Assembly (NCBI GenBank): GCA_033439265.1
Contig: JAVTVX010000035.1
Coordinates: 10,628,001 to 10,692,000, forward strand
Reading direction: 5' to 3'
Length of the DNA: 64,000 nucleotides
Source of the DNA: Dillenia suffruticosa
Taxonomy: Eukaryota > Streptophyta > Magnoliopsida > Dilleniales > Dilleniaceae
The notes beneath the pieces are model-generated. The model was not told the DNA's origin. It saw only the letters and a list, made by a program, of their open reading frames with translations, and ran no database searches. How positions within the stretch are numbered: the stretch's first letter is position 1; every line of letters starts with the position of its first letter. A program made the translations under genes and the position numbers. Of this stretch, positions 21,160-32,341 are shown piece after piece.

Positions 21160-23436
21160 GTCAGGAATGCCCAGCTTGCTTTGAAGAAACAAAAATTGGT
21201 CTTTGCTTATAGCTTTAGTGAAAATGTCAGCCGGCTGGTTTGTAGTAGAGATGGCACGTGGTTGAATAATCCCAGCTTCAGACTTTTCACGTACAATGTG
21301 ACAATCAATTTCAAGATGCTTGGTACGCTCATGGAAAACCGGATTGGCAGCGATATGACGTGCTGCTTGATTGTCACAATATAGAGGAGTGGCAGATGAT
21401 AAAGAGATGCCAAGGTCTCGAAGTAAAGATTGAAGTCAAATGATTTCTCGTGTAGTGGTGGCCATGGCACGATATTCGGCCTCAGCCGAGGAATGTGATA
21501 CAGTCTGTTACTTTTTACTCTTCCAAGATACCAAACTATGACCAAGAAAGATGCAGTATCCTGTAGTTGACCGACGGATTTGAGGACAGCTTGCCCAATC
21601 GGAATCTGAAAAAGCAATAAGCTCCATTGGGCTAGAAGAAGACAATAGAATACCCTGACCTGGAGTTTTCTTTAAATAGCGAAGTAGCCAATGAGCAGCA
21701 TCTAAGTGTGGTTGACGAGGTTGGTGCATAAATTGGCTAAGAACATTAACGGCGAATGTAATATCAGGCCGAGTGATAGTCAAGTAGATGAGACGACCAA
21801 CTAAGCGTCGATAAGAGGAGGGATCTTCTAGCAAATTGCCTATAGAGTCGGTAAGCTTGAGATGTTGTTCCATGGGTGTATGAGCAATGCGAGCCCCCGT
21901 GAGGCCAGAATCGGCAAGGAGATCCATGACATATTTATGTTGTGAGAGATAAATGCCATGAGAAGATCTAGCTACCTCAATACCAAGAAAATACTTGAGA
22001 AGACCAAGATCCTTAATGCGAAAGCGTTGTAATAAGAAAGACTTGATTTGTGATAGAAGCTTGAGATCATTTCCGGTCATGACGATGTCATCCACATAAA
22101 CCAAGAGGAAAAGTGAAGACGACCCACGATGGAGACAAAATAGAGAATTATCAGCATGTGATTTTGTGAAACCGGCTTCTAATAAAGTAGCAGAAAATGT
22201 GGCAAACCAATTTCTTCCGGCTTGTTTCAATCCATATAAGGATTTATTAAGCTTGCAAACTAGATGTTTCTCCCCCTGCTGTGGATGGCCGGGAGGTAAG
22301 CACATGTATACTTCCTCTTGCAGTGGACCATGTAAGAAAGCATTTTGCACATCAAACTGATAAAGAGGCCATCGTTGAGCAGCAGCAACGGCTAAAAGGA
22401 CTCGGACAGTCACCAATTTTGCAACCGGAGCAAATGTATCATGATAATCTACCCCTTCAATTTGGGTATATCCTTTGGCAACCAAGCGTGCCTTGTAGCG
22501 TTCAATGCTTCCATCGGAGTGCCGTTTGATTTTATAGACCCATTTGCATCCAATAGGTTTCTTATCTGGTGGAAGAGGCATAATAGACCATGTATTTGTT
22601 GCTTCAAGGGCATTCAATTCTGTTTTCATAGCTTCTCGCCACTCAGGTATGTGTACAGTTTGGGTAAATGTTTTGGGTTCTGCAAGAGAGGTTAGGGCAC
22701 CAAAAAAAGCACAATGTCTAGAAGAGAAACGATGGAAAGAAAGATAGTTTTCCAAAGGATATTTAGTACCTGAAAAAGTTGAAGATGATTGATGTTGAAC
22801 TTGAGAACAATGATAGTTTTGGTATTTTGTCGGAGGGCGAGTCACTTGTTGTGAGCGACGAAGGGGTGTTGTGGAACGTGTAGAGGTGGGTTCAACATTG
22901 GAAGTTGGAGGTGGATAAGTGGAGTCACCGGTGTCGGTTAATGGGAGGGGAAGAACATTGATAGTATCAGTATTAATTGACACTTGCAATTTGCATGGAA
23001 AAATATTTTCATGAAACACGACATCCCTACTCACATAAATTGTTTGAGATTTAATATCAAAAATTTTAAATCCCTTTTGGCCATATGGGTAACCAAGAAA
23101 TATACCTGGTAAAGTACGTGAATCAAATTTATGTTTGGGATAATTACCATGAAGGACGGCTGTAGGAGTGCGATTGATAAGATAAGCTGTAGTAAGAATA
23201 CATTCACCCCAAAATGTTAAAGGTAGGTGAGATTGAAATCGTAAAGCTCGTGCAACATTTAGTAAATGACAGTGTTTACGTTCGACAATCCCATTTTGTT
23301 GGGGTGTGTAAGTACAACTATGTTGATGGATGACACCATGGGAATTAAGAAAGTCATTAATGTCATTATTGAAAAATTCTAGTGCATTGTCACTACGCAC
23401 TTGGCGAATGGAAGTATCAAATTGTGTTTTAACCAT
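21160..23436 (-). pseudogene. Copia 2 pol, 3' half: integrase C-terminus, RT, RNase H
   Basis: Frame on from the 5' half after a one-base shift. It begins at the integrase core (RSDNALEFFNN, then HSCTYTPQQNGIVERKH with the catalytic glutamate). Reverse transcriptase follows with WVYKIKRHSDGSIERYKARL, YQFDVQNAFLHG, SLYGLKQAGRNWF and the active-site box LLVYVDDIVMTGND. RNase H starts FSDSDWASCPQIRRSTTGY and is cut by TAA at 21508-21510 where copia elements have glutamine, with a second in-frame stop (TGA for tryptophan) near 21449. Beyond these the frame still reads to ADIFTKAI and a C-terminus near 21160. The damage is one frameshift and two nonsense changes; everything else is conserved. Confidence 0.93.
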
Positions 23437-25237
23437 AGAAAAAAAAATGGCGAATATGGGTAAAGGCTTGGGATTTAAAACGCATCAAATATGTCCAAGT
23501 AGAACGTGAAAAATCATCCACTATTGTGAGAAAATAACGTGCACCAGTAGTAGTAGGAGTGGAATATGGTCCCCAAATATCGATATGAATTAAATCAAAA
23601 CAAGATTTAGAAGAAATAGAGCTATGTGGAAAGGGAAGTCGTGATTGTTTTGCTAAAGGGCAAATCATACAAGTGCATTTAGATAAAAAACTGATACCAT
23701 AATCTAAACGAGAGAACAAAGGTGAGATATTGGAACTGGGGTGGCCTAGAAGACAATGCCATAAGTCTTCTTTGTCTTTTGTAGCAATCGATGACAAAGA
23801 AGTACTGTGGTTGAATTTTAGATCAAGGTAGTAAAGACCATCACGTTCTCTTCCCAATCCAATCATCTTCTTCGTTTTCAGGTCCTGAAAAATACAATAG
23901 TTTGAGAAAAAAGTAACAGAACAATTAAGATTTTTTGTGATTTTGCTAATGGATAGGAGGTTGAATTTAAAAGATGGGACATACAAAACTTTATCTAATG
24001 AGAAATCTGATGAAAATTTAATAGAACCTAAGTGAGTTACTGGAACAACACTACCATTTGGAAGTTTGACAGGTTGGTTGGTATGGCAAGAGGTATCATG
24101 TAAGGATTTTAGATCGTGAGTCATATGATCATTGCATCCAGAATCGATTACCCAAGTGTCATTGTAATGATAAGAAAAACAAGAAACCATACCTGCCAGA
24201 TTAGCTAAAGGATGAGAATGTGTAATGTTGTTGGATTGGATTAAGGAGATGAGTTGTTGTACTTGTTCCTCAGTGAAAGGTAAGCTATGAGAAGAAAATG
24301 ATGCACTATCCGCAGTAGCTGCAACTGGTCGATTTTGATTTGGTGCATAATTCTGTTCATGCCGAGAGTGATTTGTTCTCGGTTGGTTGGATGTAACAGA
24401 ACGCATATCAGCTTGTTTCTTGCGGCACCACTTCTCAATATATCCATCTCTTCCACAATAATTACAGTGTTTGTGATGTTTTGATTTATCTTGCCATGGA
24501 GAAGGAGAATTTTGTCTTCCATGGTGAGCCACGAATGCAGATTGATCTGGTATGAGATTGGATGTAAGTACTGACCTTTGTTGTTCTTCTTGTTGCACAA
24601 GCGCATAAGCTTGAGCAACAGATGGAAGAGGGTTCATGAGTAAGATTTGACTTCTTATCGATATATATGTATCATTCAAACCCATCAAAAATTGGATAAG
24701 ACGGTCACGCTGCTGGAAAGTGACGAGTTCTTGAGCAGAACCACAAGTACATGTAGTGGGTGAGTTGTAAATATTAAGCTCATCCCATAGTGTTTTCAAA
24801 CCAGTATAGTAAATGGCAATGGAGTTATTTTGCTGAAGATGGTTAACGATGGTTCGTTGGATTTCAAAAATCCGTGGAGCATTTTGTTGGGAAAAACGAT
24901 CTCGAAGATCATGCCATACATCATGGGCTGTCTCCATGAAGATGACGCTGCTTGCAATTTCTTTACTGACTGCATTGAGAAGCCAAGATAATACCATGCT
25001 ATTGCAACGACTCCAAAGGGTGAAGGTGGGTGAACCTGGTTCTGGTTTCACAATCGACCCGTCTAAGAATCCTAATTTGTTCTTTGCCTCAAAAGCCATA
25101 GTAATGGCACGACACCAAGTTGGATAGTTATCTCCAATCAATGGTTGAGAAACTAACATGGTACTTGGATTGTCTGAATAGTGTAAGAAGTATGGTGAGG
25201 TTAGATCTGCTTCAGCCATTGGATTTGACATTACCAA
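23429..25237 (-). pseudogene. Copia 2 gag, protease and integrase N-terminus
   Basis: 602 codons from ATG at 25237, 40 bases inside the primer site. Gag with NYPTWCRAITMAFEAKNKLG comes first (about residues 37-56). A zinc knuckle CNYCGRDGYIEKWC follows, in which the usual histidine is tyrosine. The protease motif WVIDSGCNDHMT is at about residues 360-371. The integrase zinc region LWHCLLGHPSSN with CTCMIC comes next, then IHIDIWGPYSTP and IVDDFSRSTWTYL. The frame ends after HIRHFFFYG at a run of nine A on the plus strand (near 23440). One base fewer there would join it to the following frame, so the split is a homopolymer frameshift rather than a designed junction. Confidence 0.93.
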
Positions 25238-25276
25238 GGAAGAATGAAGCGACTAGGGTTTACAGGTGGAAAACTT

Positions 25277-25288
25277 GCTCTGATACCA
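25277..25288 (-). other. Primer-binding site of copia 2
   Basis: Minus-strand tggtatcagagc directly next to the 5' LTR, complementary to initiator tRNA-Met. Confidence 0.9.
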
Positions 25289-25538
25289 TGATAAGAATTG
25301 ATTGTGAAAGGAAATGATTTTCCATTGAATAACTTTGTTTTGATACATATGTATATATACAAAATTGATATACGTAATTATAGAATACAAAGGAATCAAT
25401 TAAGCAAAGAAAGGGAAAAATAATCAACTAAAAAATGAAAAGTCAATTAGACAATTAAAGGGAAAGGAATAATGGATGTCAAATCTTGTTCCTATAATCA
25501 AGTCTTCAATTGATGTTATTTCCTTAATTCTGCTAATA
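25289..25538 (-). repeat. 5' LTR of copia 2
   Basis: 250 bp, pairs with 20885-21134. Confidence 0.95.
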
Positions 25539-25543
25539 CCACA

Positions 25544-26005
25544 TATTTGACTTCCCTGCAGATCAAGCGATGTATACCATCGACAATTTTGCCATCGACA
25601 ATGCTAGTGCTGAAAAACCGATCAAAAGAAGCAAGTCATGACTATTGGCTCACAGAAGTCTGCAGTGGAGTTCACAGCGGAAGAAGCAAATGCAAATGGT
25701 AAGACAAAGGCATAGGTAAACAAAAGTTGGCACCTCACTTAGGTTCTATAATCTTTTCCTCTTCTTGACACTTTCTGATCAGGAGTTGACTATCCTTGCA
25801 TAATGGTACCAAAACACAGTTTTCTCTGGGATGCTTCTTCATCTGCAATCACTCCGCCTGCCTGAAAAATTCTATGATAAGGTCAAAGGAGGAAAGCATA
25901 GTCTAAAGAGAACGCAAAACATCAAATTCTGCAAAGAAGGTTTAGCCATTGATGGAGAAGTCGAGCCTCTAAAAGCGGATCTAGTGATTGTTGGGGATCT
26001 AAGCA
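25544..26005 (+). pseudogene. FMO pseudogene C, 3' part (truncated)
   Basis: Resumes after copia 2 with FDFPADQAMYTIDNFAIDN, then TIGSQKSAVEFTAEEANANG (25640-25698), the NADPH-binding segment of FMOs. At 25880-25998 it reads RTQNIKFCKEGLAIDGEVE followed by PLKADLVIVG. It stops at about 26005, before the expected ATGYKGEEKLK block, where unrelated repeat sequence starts. The last exons of this copy were not found elsewhere. Confidence 0.82.
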
Positions 26006-26232
26006 AGCGGAAATGATGAACAAACAAGCAATTGAAGAAAAGAACACACCAATTTTATGTGAAAACCCCGAAGAGAGAAATACAACCGATAGAGGAGAAA
26101 TTTCACATTGGAAGGTAAGAGTACAAGGTAGATTACAGAATCTCTCAATAACGGAGTTCTCCACGTCTCCCTCTCTCTATGTAACATCCTACATCTCGGT
26201 CAAGGGCATAGGATGTTAGTGGAGTGGAACTT
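26006..26232. other. Unassigned repeat flank left of the MULE
   Basis: Starts with aagcaagcggaaatgatgaa and contains gtaacatcctacatctcggt, a start common to plant LTR-type repeats. It ends at the MULE's target duplication. Together with 32098-32340 it probably formed one older repeat that the MULE entered. The element type is not resolved. Confidence 0.4.
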
Positions 26233-26241
26233 GAATCCGAG
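26233..26241. repeat. 9-bp target duplication of the MULE (left)
   Basis: gaatccgag here and gaattcgag at 32089-32097: nine bases with one difference, the expected length for Mutator-like elements. Confidence 0.75.
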
Positions 26242-26319
26242 GAGCTTTGTACGGAAATAACATTAAATTTTAAAAAAATTTTAAAAACAACACACTTTAA
26301 AAAATTTTAACAAAACTAA

Positions 26320-26535
26320 CTTACCTATGTCGTGACTTGAAGTCACGACAGATGTTTAAAATGTGACATGTCGTGACTTGAAATCATGACATAGGGCATG
26401 ACATAGGGCATGTCGTGACTTCAAGTCACGATATAGGGTATTTTAATATTATGTCGTGAGTTGAACTCATGTCGTGAGTTCAACTCACGATATGCGAGTT
26501 CAACTCACGATATGCGAGTTCAACTCACGATATGC
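26320..26535. repeat. Subterminal palindrome array of the MULE, left
   Basis: Four or more copies of gtcgtgacttgaagtcac-like palindromes, then a variant using gagttcaactcac, three times in tandem at about 26460-26532. Both versions are self-complementary and recur inside the right end. Confidence 0.85.
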
Positions 26536-26559
26536 TTCTACCTACTACCCAAAATCAAT

Positions 26560-26820
26560 TTTCATATTATATATTGTCTAAATTTACAATACAAAACAGA
26601 CACTATAACACAAAAGAAACACCACATACTCCGATAGTGGTCAAATCAAATATTCTACTATCCAAATTTACAACGCAACACAAATACCACAAATTCCGAT
26701 AGTTACCAAATCAACCATTCTGCTATCTAAATTTATATTACAACACAAATACTAAAACACAACACAAATACCACAAACTCCGATAGTGACCAAATCAACC
26801 ATTTTTCAGGCTCATAACCA
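26560..26820. repeat. Short tandem repeat inside the MULE
   Basis: About three degenerate copies of a roughly 65-90 base unit with acacaaataccacaaactccgatagt and tgaccaaatcaaccat-like parts, between the subterminal palindromes and the cargo gene. Confidence 0.6.
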
Positions 26821-27085
26821 GATACAATACTGTCAAAATATCATAACTGATCTGTCTAAGACCTAAAGCTACTTTACTGTCTATAGAGTCATCACGAGAT
26901 ACTAATTCCATATCATCTATATGTGTGATCAGGGAGGAGCCTACATCCTACTGGTGGAGATCAGAGAAAACAGGCAAGGACACATGATATACCAGTGGTG
27001 CATCATCTCTCACACTCTATGTCAGTCCCTCATCCATAAAGCTATCAGGACGAGTTCCCCTCTGAGGAGTCCCCGGAGTGAAAAC

Positions 27086-28794
27086 CTAAGGGAAGTCATC
27101 AAACATAGGCATGTAAAAATCTGAAGACTCACCGAACGTAGTAGAAGGTCCTGCGACATTCTCGAACTGCTGTGACGGTGGCGGTGACGCATGATCGGAC
27201 GAGCGTCGAGGTCTCGTACGCTGTCCTCTCCTTCGTCGTCGTCCACGTGCTTGGCCTGCATCACCACCGTCTACGCCACCTGTCTCGGGGCAAACGCTGA
27301 AAAGACGTGTCATATCATCTGCTAGAACCGAGATGGCCGACTCAGCAAGGCCGACTCAGCAAGGCCACAAATGTCGGCACCAGGATTGTCTCGTATCTTG
27401 TGCAAAGTATCCCACTACAAGCAATAATGTGAAAAATAATTAAAACAACAAATTAAATTCTTTTATTAAGAATGAAAAGAAGGTAGTAGAGGAAAACTTA
27501 CCATGTAAGTCAAAGAAACTCCCCGAAAAACGACAAATCTGTGGGAGATGGAGTGAAACCAGACCAAATAGTCAGGATCAAGCACAGGTCCGAAGGAGGT
27601 ATCTAGCGGAACTAGATGGTCGTGTCGGTGAATCCAAAAATCAACGTACACTACATGCGTTGCCAACCAATCGACCTCTAGAGTACCCCGCGGCTCGTAT
27701 TGTGGAATCTGTCCTCGGTGTCACACTCACCCGGAACGTACTACAAGCCTCCAAACTGTCATAACACCATATCTAGAAAGTGTCACTCCACGATACTAAA
27801 ACAAATCAAAGGGACCCGTGCGTGCCAAATATCCCTCCCCCTGTGACAGTAGTTTGGGAGGGATGACAATACATCATCCGAGTACGGAACCCAAACAACC
27901 TGATCGATCGTTTGCCTATCGAGTGCCTTCCTATAAAAGGAAACTACGTGTGTAGGGAATATAGTGACAACAAACTGAGCGTGCCACCGCAAACCGAGTG
28001 CTCCATCTCTATCTACGTGCAAACCTCGTCAAATATGAGCCATATACGGAAACCGCTCCCACCCCCAAATCTGTAACAAAACTAGCGCCCCTCCAATCTC
28101 ACGTGCATCTGCATACGTAGCTATACAAAAGTGTCTGTTTAGATATGCCAAACACATAGATTCCTAACTAAATCTACCTGACAACTCCAAATCCTCTAAA
28201 AATAATGAAAACTGTAAATATACAAAAATTTTAGTTTTATCAGAAAACATGACACCTCCTATCAAAAGTAAAATATAACCCCATGTCCACCGTAAAATTG
28301 CTATATCATCAACACCAGCGGGCAAATGATCAAAAACCTCAGACAACTACGGCATGCTCAAAGTGTAACCTCTAAAAGCAGACCGTGGTGGTCTAACACT
28401 TAAAAGTCTCTTGCATACATCACCCCATGTCACTCCCGTCGTCCTAGAAATGAGCGGATGGCCATCCATAGGTAACCCTAACAAAACCTCAATATCCTGA
28501 TCTCACCATGGGGAAGATGAGAAGTATGCGTCTCTGGCCTCCATCGCTCGACCAGAGCAGTGATAAAATGCCAATCGAATTGAATGAAGCGAAGTCGAAC
28601 AATACCCAAAAATTCGGAGTGCTCCAAAAGAGGAAGGACTCTCTCGTCAATGTAACGGTGGTCCCAACGGCGTAACACGGCCTTACGTCGACGGCAAGTG
28701 AGCGTAACCATCGTGCCGACTCCCTCCCAAAGGCGAGAAGAACGGGGTCGTCGCTATACCAGAGCACACTCGGATCAGAAGGTTCTGGATCCAT
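27086..28794 (-). pseudogene. Plant mobile domain (PMD) protein carried by the MULE
   Basis: Starts MDPEPSDPSVLWYSDD at 28794. After a frame break it reads RRWDHRYIDERVLP, then FITALVERWRPETHTSHLP HGEI (28500-28560), the core signature of PMD proteins such as MAIN and MAIL1, nuclear proteins of silencing and genome maintenance. Later blocks include LPMDGHPLI, WGDVCKRLL, LDRQTIDQVVWVPYSDD and VPLICFSIVEWH. A clean intron follows: donor GTAAGT at 27501 and acceptor TTGTAG ending at 27415. Exon 2 gives WDTLHKIRDN and a basic, proline-rich tail (GRRRRRGQRTRPRRSS). Several stops and frame changes, about five by eye, make it non-functional. The role of PMD proteins in transposons is not settled. 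Confidence 0.82.
27415..27501 (-). other. Intron of the PMD pseudogene
   Basis: 87 bases, AT-rich, with GTAAGT at the 5' end and TTGCTTGTAG at the 3' end on the minus strand. Confidence 0.65.
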
Positions 28795-29009
28795 CTGCAA
28801 AATAAAGAAAAAAAAATAACACATTAGATTACAAATACGTAATGTTAAAAATAAATTACATTTCAAATGGTCAATTAATTTAGATTACAAGTAATCAAAT
28901 TAAAACACAAATTACATTTTCAAAAGTCAAATATACGAAAAACAAATATATGATATCCATTATAATAAGAAATACATAATTTTTAACTAAAACACAAAAA
29001 CTATCTATA

Positions 29010-31235
29010 TCAACGCGATATGGTTGGACAATTTCTTCGGTTGTGACCCTGTCTCCCACAAATACCACATTTCATTTGTGTCGTGCATCTTTTTCGATTA
29101 TGACTCTCGACACTACAACTGCCGTACGATACCTGCGAAGAGGATTCTCGGATATCCATCTCGTTATGATATCGAGATGACTTTGGTCTCCCTTTCTGAC
29201 GTCTTAGTGATACGTCCGAAATGATAGTTGGGTACAATCCGATTAGCCATCCAGATCTATCTCCTACCGGTGAAAAATATAACTCGTACACTTTAAGTTG
29301 ATATTGCCATGTATAACATTTTCCGACAATCATATGAACATCCATCATGGTCCGTGATAATGCAGCGATTGCATGCGAGCAAGTTATTCTATACATTTGT
29401 CATTTCCTACATGTGCAATATTCATTATTGATGTCGACAATCTGTTTATTTCCTCCCTTGTGGTCATACTGTGTTTGTTTATAATCTGTTTCTATCTCAA
29501 AAATCTCATTCTCCTTATTAAAAGAGACAACCGTATGAAGGTTAGCGGTGTTCATCCACCTTCCTAACATGGCATTTGCATACTTCGTATACCGCTCTCC
29601 TCTTGCCATCCCCGTTTTCATCTCAACGATTCTACCTTCAAAATAGTTCACCGTATTATAAAATGTCTTAAATATCAAAGCTGTAATAGGAAGATTTCTT
29701 GCACCTTTTAGCACGACATTATAACTTTCACTAATATTGATCGTCATATAGCCATAACGAATGCCACCATCATGAGAGAGAGTCCACTGTTCAAGGCCAA
29801 TGTTCGCGAAGTAATCAGAGGCATCATTTTTTATCTCTTTTATTCTCGCCATATATAGATCAAATTCCTTGCGTTGTGGTTGTGATTTAGCAATTACGGC
29901 GACTCTCTTACAAGCCTGACTTTTGTGATACGTGTTAAAGTTACTAGCGACATGCCTAATGCAAAAACGCCAAACGGCATGCGGAGGTGACCATCCAAAC
30001 TCCGGACGAGCAACAGTAGCTCTTATCCCTTCATGTCGATCTGAAATCAAGCATATTGGTCCCTCCCTATCTAAGCCAACATAGTCTCGCATGCACATTA
30101 AAAACCATGACCACGACACTAGTGACTCTACATCCACCAATCCGACTGCCAACGGCACTATGTGATTCGCTCCGTCCATACTGCATTCAATCAACAACTT
30201 GTGCTTATATTTCATATACAAGTGAGTCCCATCTATATTTATCAATGGCCGACAACTTCTAAATACAATGATATTAGGACCAAATGCCCAAAATGCAGCT
30301 TCAAACACCATTTCACCATTCGCTCGGGCCGGACCCAATTTCCATGACACTTGTGATCCTGGATTCTTTTGCATAATTGTATCCAAAACTCTAGACAACT
30401 CATTGTATGATTCATCCCAATTCCCAAATACCATCTCAATCGCCTTTCTTTTTGCGGTCCAAACTCGTTTTCGGGAAACTGCATACGTGGTTCTCTCCAT
30501 TATAACGGTTCGTAGGAAAGAGACTTTGATACTTGGGTCTTCCCTTACATACTTAACAAACTGTCAGACCATAATATTTGAATCCAACTGCCTATGATCC
30601 TGCGTCAACCCAGCATTGACACATGTATACGGTCCCTCCACAACAGTTATCACAAAAACATCAAGTTGTCTTATTTTACTTGTACGCAACCTCCACCCAC
30701 AACCTTCGTCCCTTTGAGTACATACCGCTGTCCAAAGTGTAGAGGTTGATCTCCCAATACGAAATTGATAATGATTCTCCACATGATGCATTTTTACAAA
30801 ATGTATAAGTTCATCTTTCAACTCAAACCTCATACCATTCTTCACTTCATTGTTAAAACTCCCACTATCGATTGTCAATCGACAATCTTCCTCAAAAGTG
30901 ACATAACCATCTCCTCCCGGTGCAGTTCGCATGAAAGGAATTGACTCATCAAATCCGCTATAGAGATATCTCCTACCACCATGAATGGGTGCAGGCTGTG
31001 AAGATGACCCAAACATTGTCTGGTTTCCATAACTATAACCACTAGTACAACCAGCTTCTCTGTCATCTTCTTCATCATCATCCTCTTCTTCGACATCTTG
31101 TTCCGCCTCCTTTTCGGCCGATTCTTCTTCATCCACATCATTATCCATGTCAACTATTGTAACATCCACTCGAGATTCGATATATGAATATTCTTCATCA
31201 TATTCGCAATCTTGTTGTACAGGCACAAACGTCAT
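29010..31235 (-). pseudogene. MURA transposase of the MULE, two in-frame TGA codons
   Basis: A single 742-codon frame from MTFVPVQQDCEYDEE to CPTISR, interrupted only by TGA at codons 224 (30564-30566) and 612 (29400-29402). An acidic N-terminal stretch (about 35-75) comes first, then a MuDR-type DNA-binding domain (about 120-240, with FELKDELIHFVKMHHVEN and the Cys-rich CGWRLRTSKI). The DDE transposase core follows with NIDGTHL (Asp335), LISDRHEG (Asp399) and ISESYNVV (Glu504), so all three catalytic residues are present. A SWIM zinc finger, CTCRK then CSHA, spans the second stop, where the family has tryptophan. A CCHC knuckle, CGICGRQGHNRRNC (about 723-736), closes the protein. An upstream methionine exists, but translation from 31235 fits the family better. 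Confidence 0.93.
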
Positions 31236-31809
31236 TTTGTTTAAAACCCTATAATTAAATTTGTAACAAAATAACAAATAATAAACAAAATTTATCAAAA
31301 AACTTTCTAATTTTATTTAAATACAATTAATAAATTTAACTAATTTTACTTTTAATACATTTATCAAAAAAATCCTAAAACTTAATTTTATCCCAAATTA
31401 AAAAAACCCTAATCTCTAAATTGTCATTCATTTCCAACAAAAACCTAAACCCTAAAACATTAATATCTAATTATATCTTTCCAAAATATAGTTAAATCAA
31501 CAAATAATATATCAATTGAATAATATATATCAAAATTTAATCAAATTAAACATTTCAAATTTCAAATTTCAAATTTCAAGGAGCACAAACAATAATTTAT
31601 TTTCGTCAAATTTCGTGTGTGGAACTTTCAAAAGCAATGGATCGCGGTCAATTCACTTCCCCCAGATTGCAGATGTCCTTGGCTGTTGCAGTTCGTGCGG
31701 GCAGAGGCGGAGAAAGGTTTCGTCTGCTTCAGAGCAGGGAGAAGCAGAATGGGGAAAAAAGAAAGAAAAAAGAGAAGGGAGAAAAGAAGAAGGATTCGGG
31801 GGTTTAAGT

Positions 31810-32010
31810 TCGAGTATGTCGTGAGTTTAACTCACGACATAGCATTAAAATGATCATGTCATGACTTGAAGTCACGACATGCCCTATGTCGTGACTTGAA
31901 GTCACGACATACAAGTCACGACATACCACGTTTTAAACATATATCGTGACTTCAAGTCAAGACATATACGAATAGTGCATGTCGTGACTTGAAATCACGA
32001 TATAGGTGGG
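31810..32010. repeat. Subterminal palindrome array of the MULE, right
   Basis: Copies of gtcgtgagtttaactcac-type and gtcgtgacttgaagtcac-type palindromes, mirroring the left array at 26320-26535. Confidence 0.85.
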
Positions 32011-32088
32011 TTAGTTATGTAAAAAATTTTTAAAAAGTGTTGTTTTAAATTTGTTTTTAAATTTAATGTTATTTTTGTACAAAACTGT

Positions 32089-32097
32089 GAATTCGAG
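32089..32097. repeat. 9-bp target duplication of the MULE (right)
   Basis: gaattcgag, one mismatch from 26233-26241. Confidence 0.75.
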
Positions 32098-32340
32098 TGC
32101 TGTAAGCCACTAGCATGTGGCCACAGGGATGACGGCCCCTCGAAGGACCACAGGGGCGTGAGCCTCTCGAAGGAGGGAGTTTGCAACATCTCAGTGCGGT
32201 GCTGTAAGGACTAGCATGTGCCCACAAGATTCAACAATACCAGGAGACCTTCGAGTCGAAGTGGAAAATATTTTCACACATTAGGCTGGTCAAGTACATG
32301 TAATCCAAGATTCGAGATCTCTAACCCTAATTTAATCCTA
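32098..32340. repeat. Repeat flank right of the MULE with internal duplication
   Basis: The phrase gtgctgtaagccactagcatgtg... near 32097-32125 recurs as gtgctgtaaggactagcatgtg... near 32200-32222. A cctcgaagga motif also occurs twice. It is probably the other side of the older repeat entered by the MULE. Confidence 0.5.
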
Positions 32341-32341
32341 G

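Larger units (their letters stand above)
20885..25538 (-). mobile_element. Copia LTR retrotransposon 2, young and nearly intact (minus)
   Basis: Two 250-bp LTRs (20885-21134 and 25289-25538) differ at only about four positions. The 5-bp duplication ccaca flanks the element (20880-20884 and 25539-25543). The inverse primer site gctctgatacca lies at 25277-25288, touching the right LTR, and a polypurine tract (minus-strand cttgagggggag) touches the left LTR. The element is 4654 bp and minus-oriented. The low LTR divergence marks a recent insertion, clearly younger than copia 1 or copia 3. Confidence 0.96.
26242..32088 (-). mobile_element. Mutator-like element (MULE) with MURA and plant mobile domain gene
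   Basis: A 5.85-kb element. The ends (26242-26345 and, inverted, about 31985-32088) are diverged AT-rich terminal inverted repeats of about 100 bp sharing ttgtac, aataacattaaa, acaaca, ctaac and a cctat(g/a)tcgtga start of the inner region. Just inside both ends lie arrays of a palindrome, gtcgtgacttgaagtcac and variants. Nine-base target duplications flank it. The minus strand encodes a MURA transposase next to one end and a plant mobile domain protein beyond it. I know of the pairing of a MULE transposase with a PMD cargo gene from plant genomes, where PMD genes occur both as host genes (MAIN, MAIL1) and in transposons. Confidence 0.88.

Noticed and set aside
31516-31824. Lys/Glu-rich frame near the right end of the MULE
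   Set aside because: It overlaps other open frames of equal length in other phases, lacks motifs, and sits in the leader upstream of MURA.
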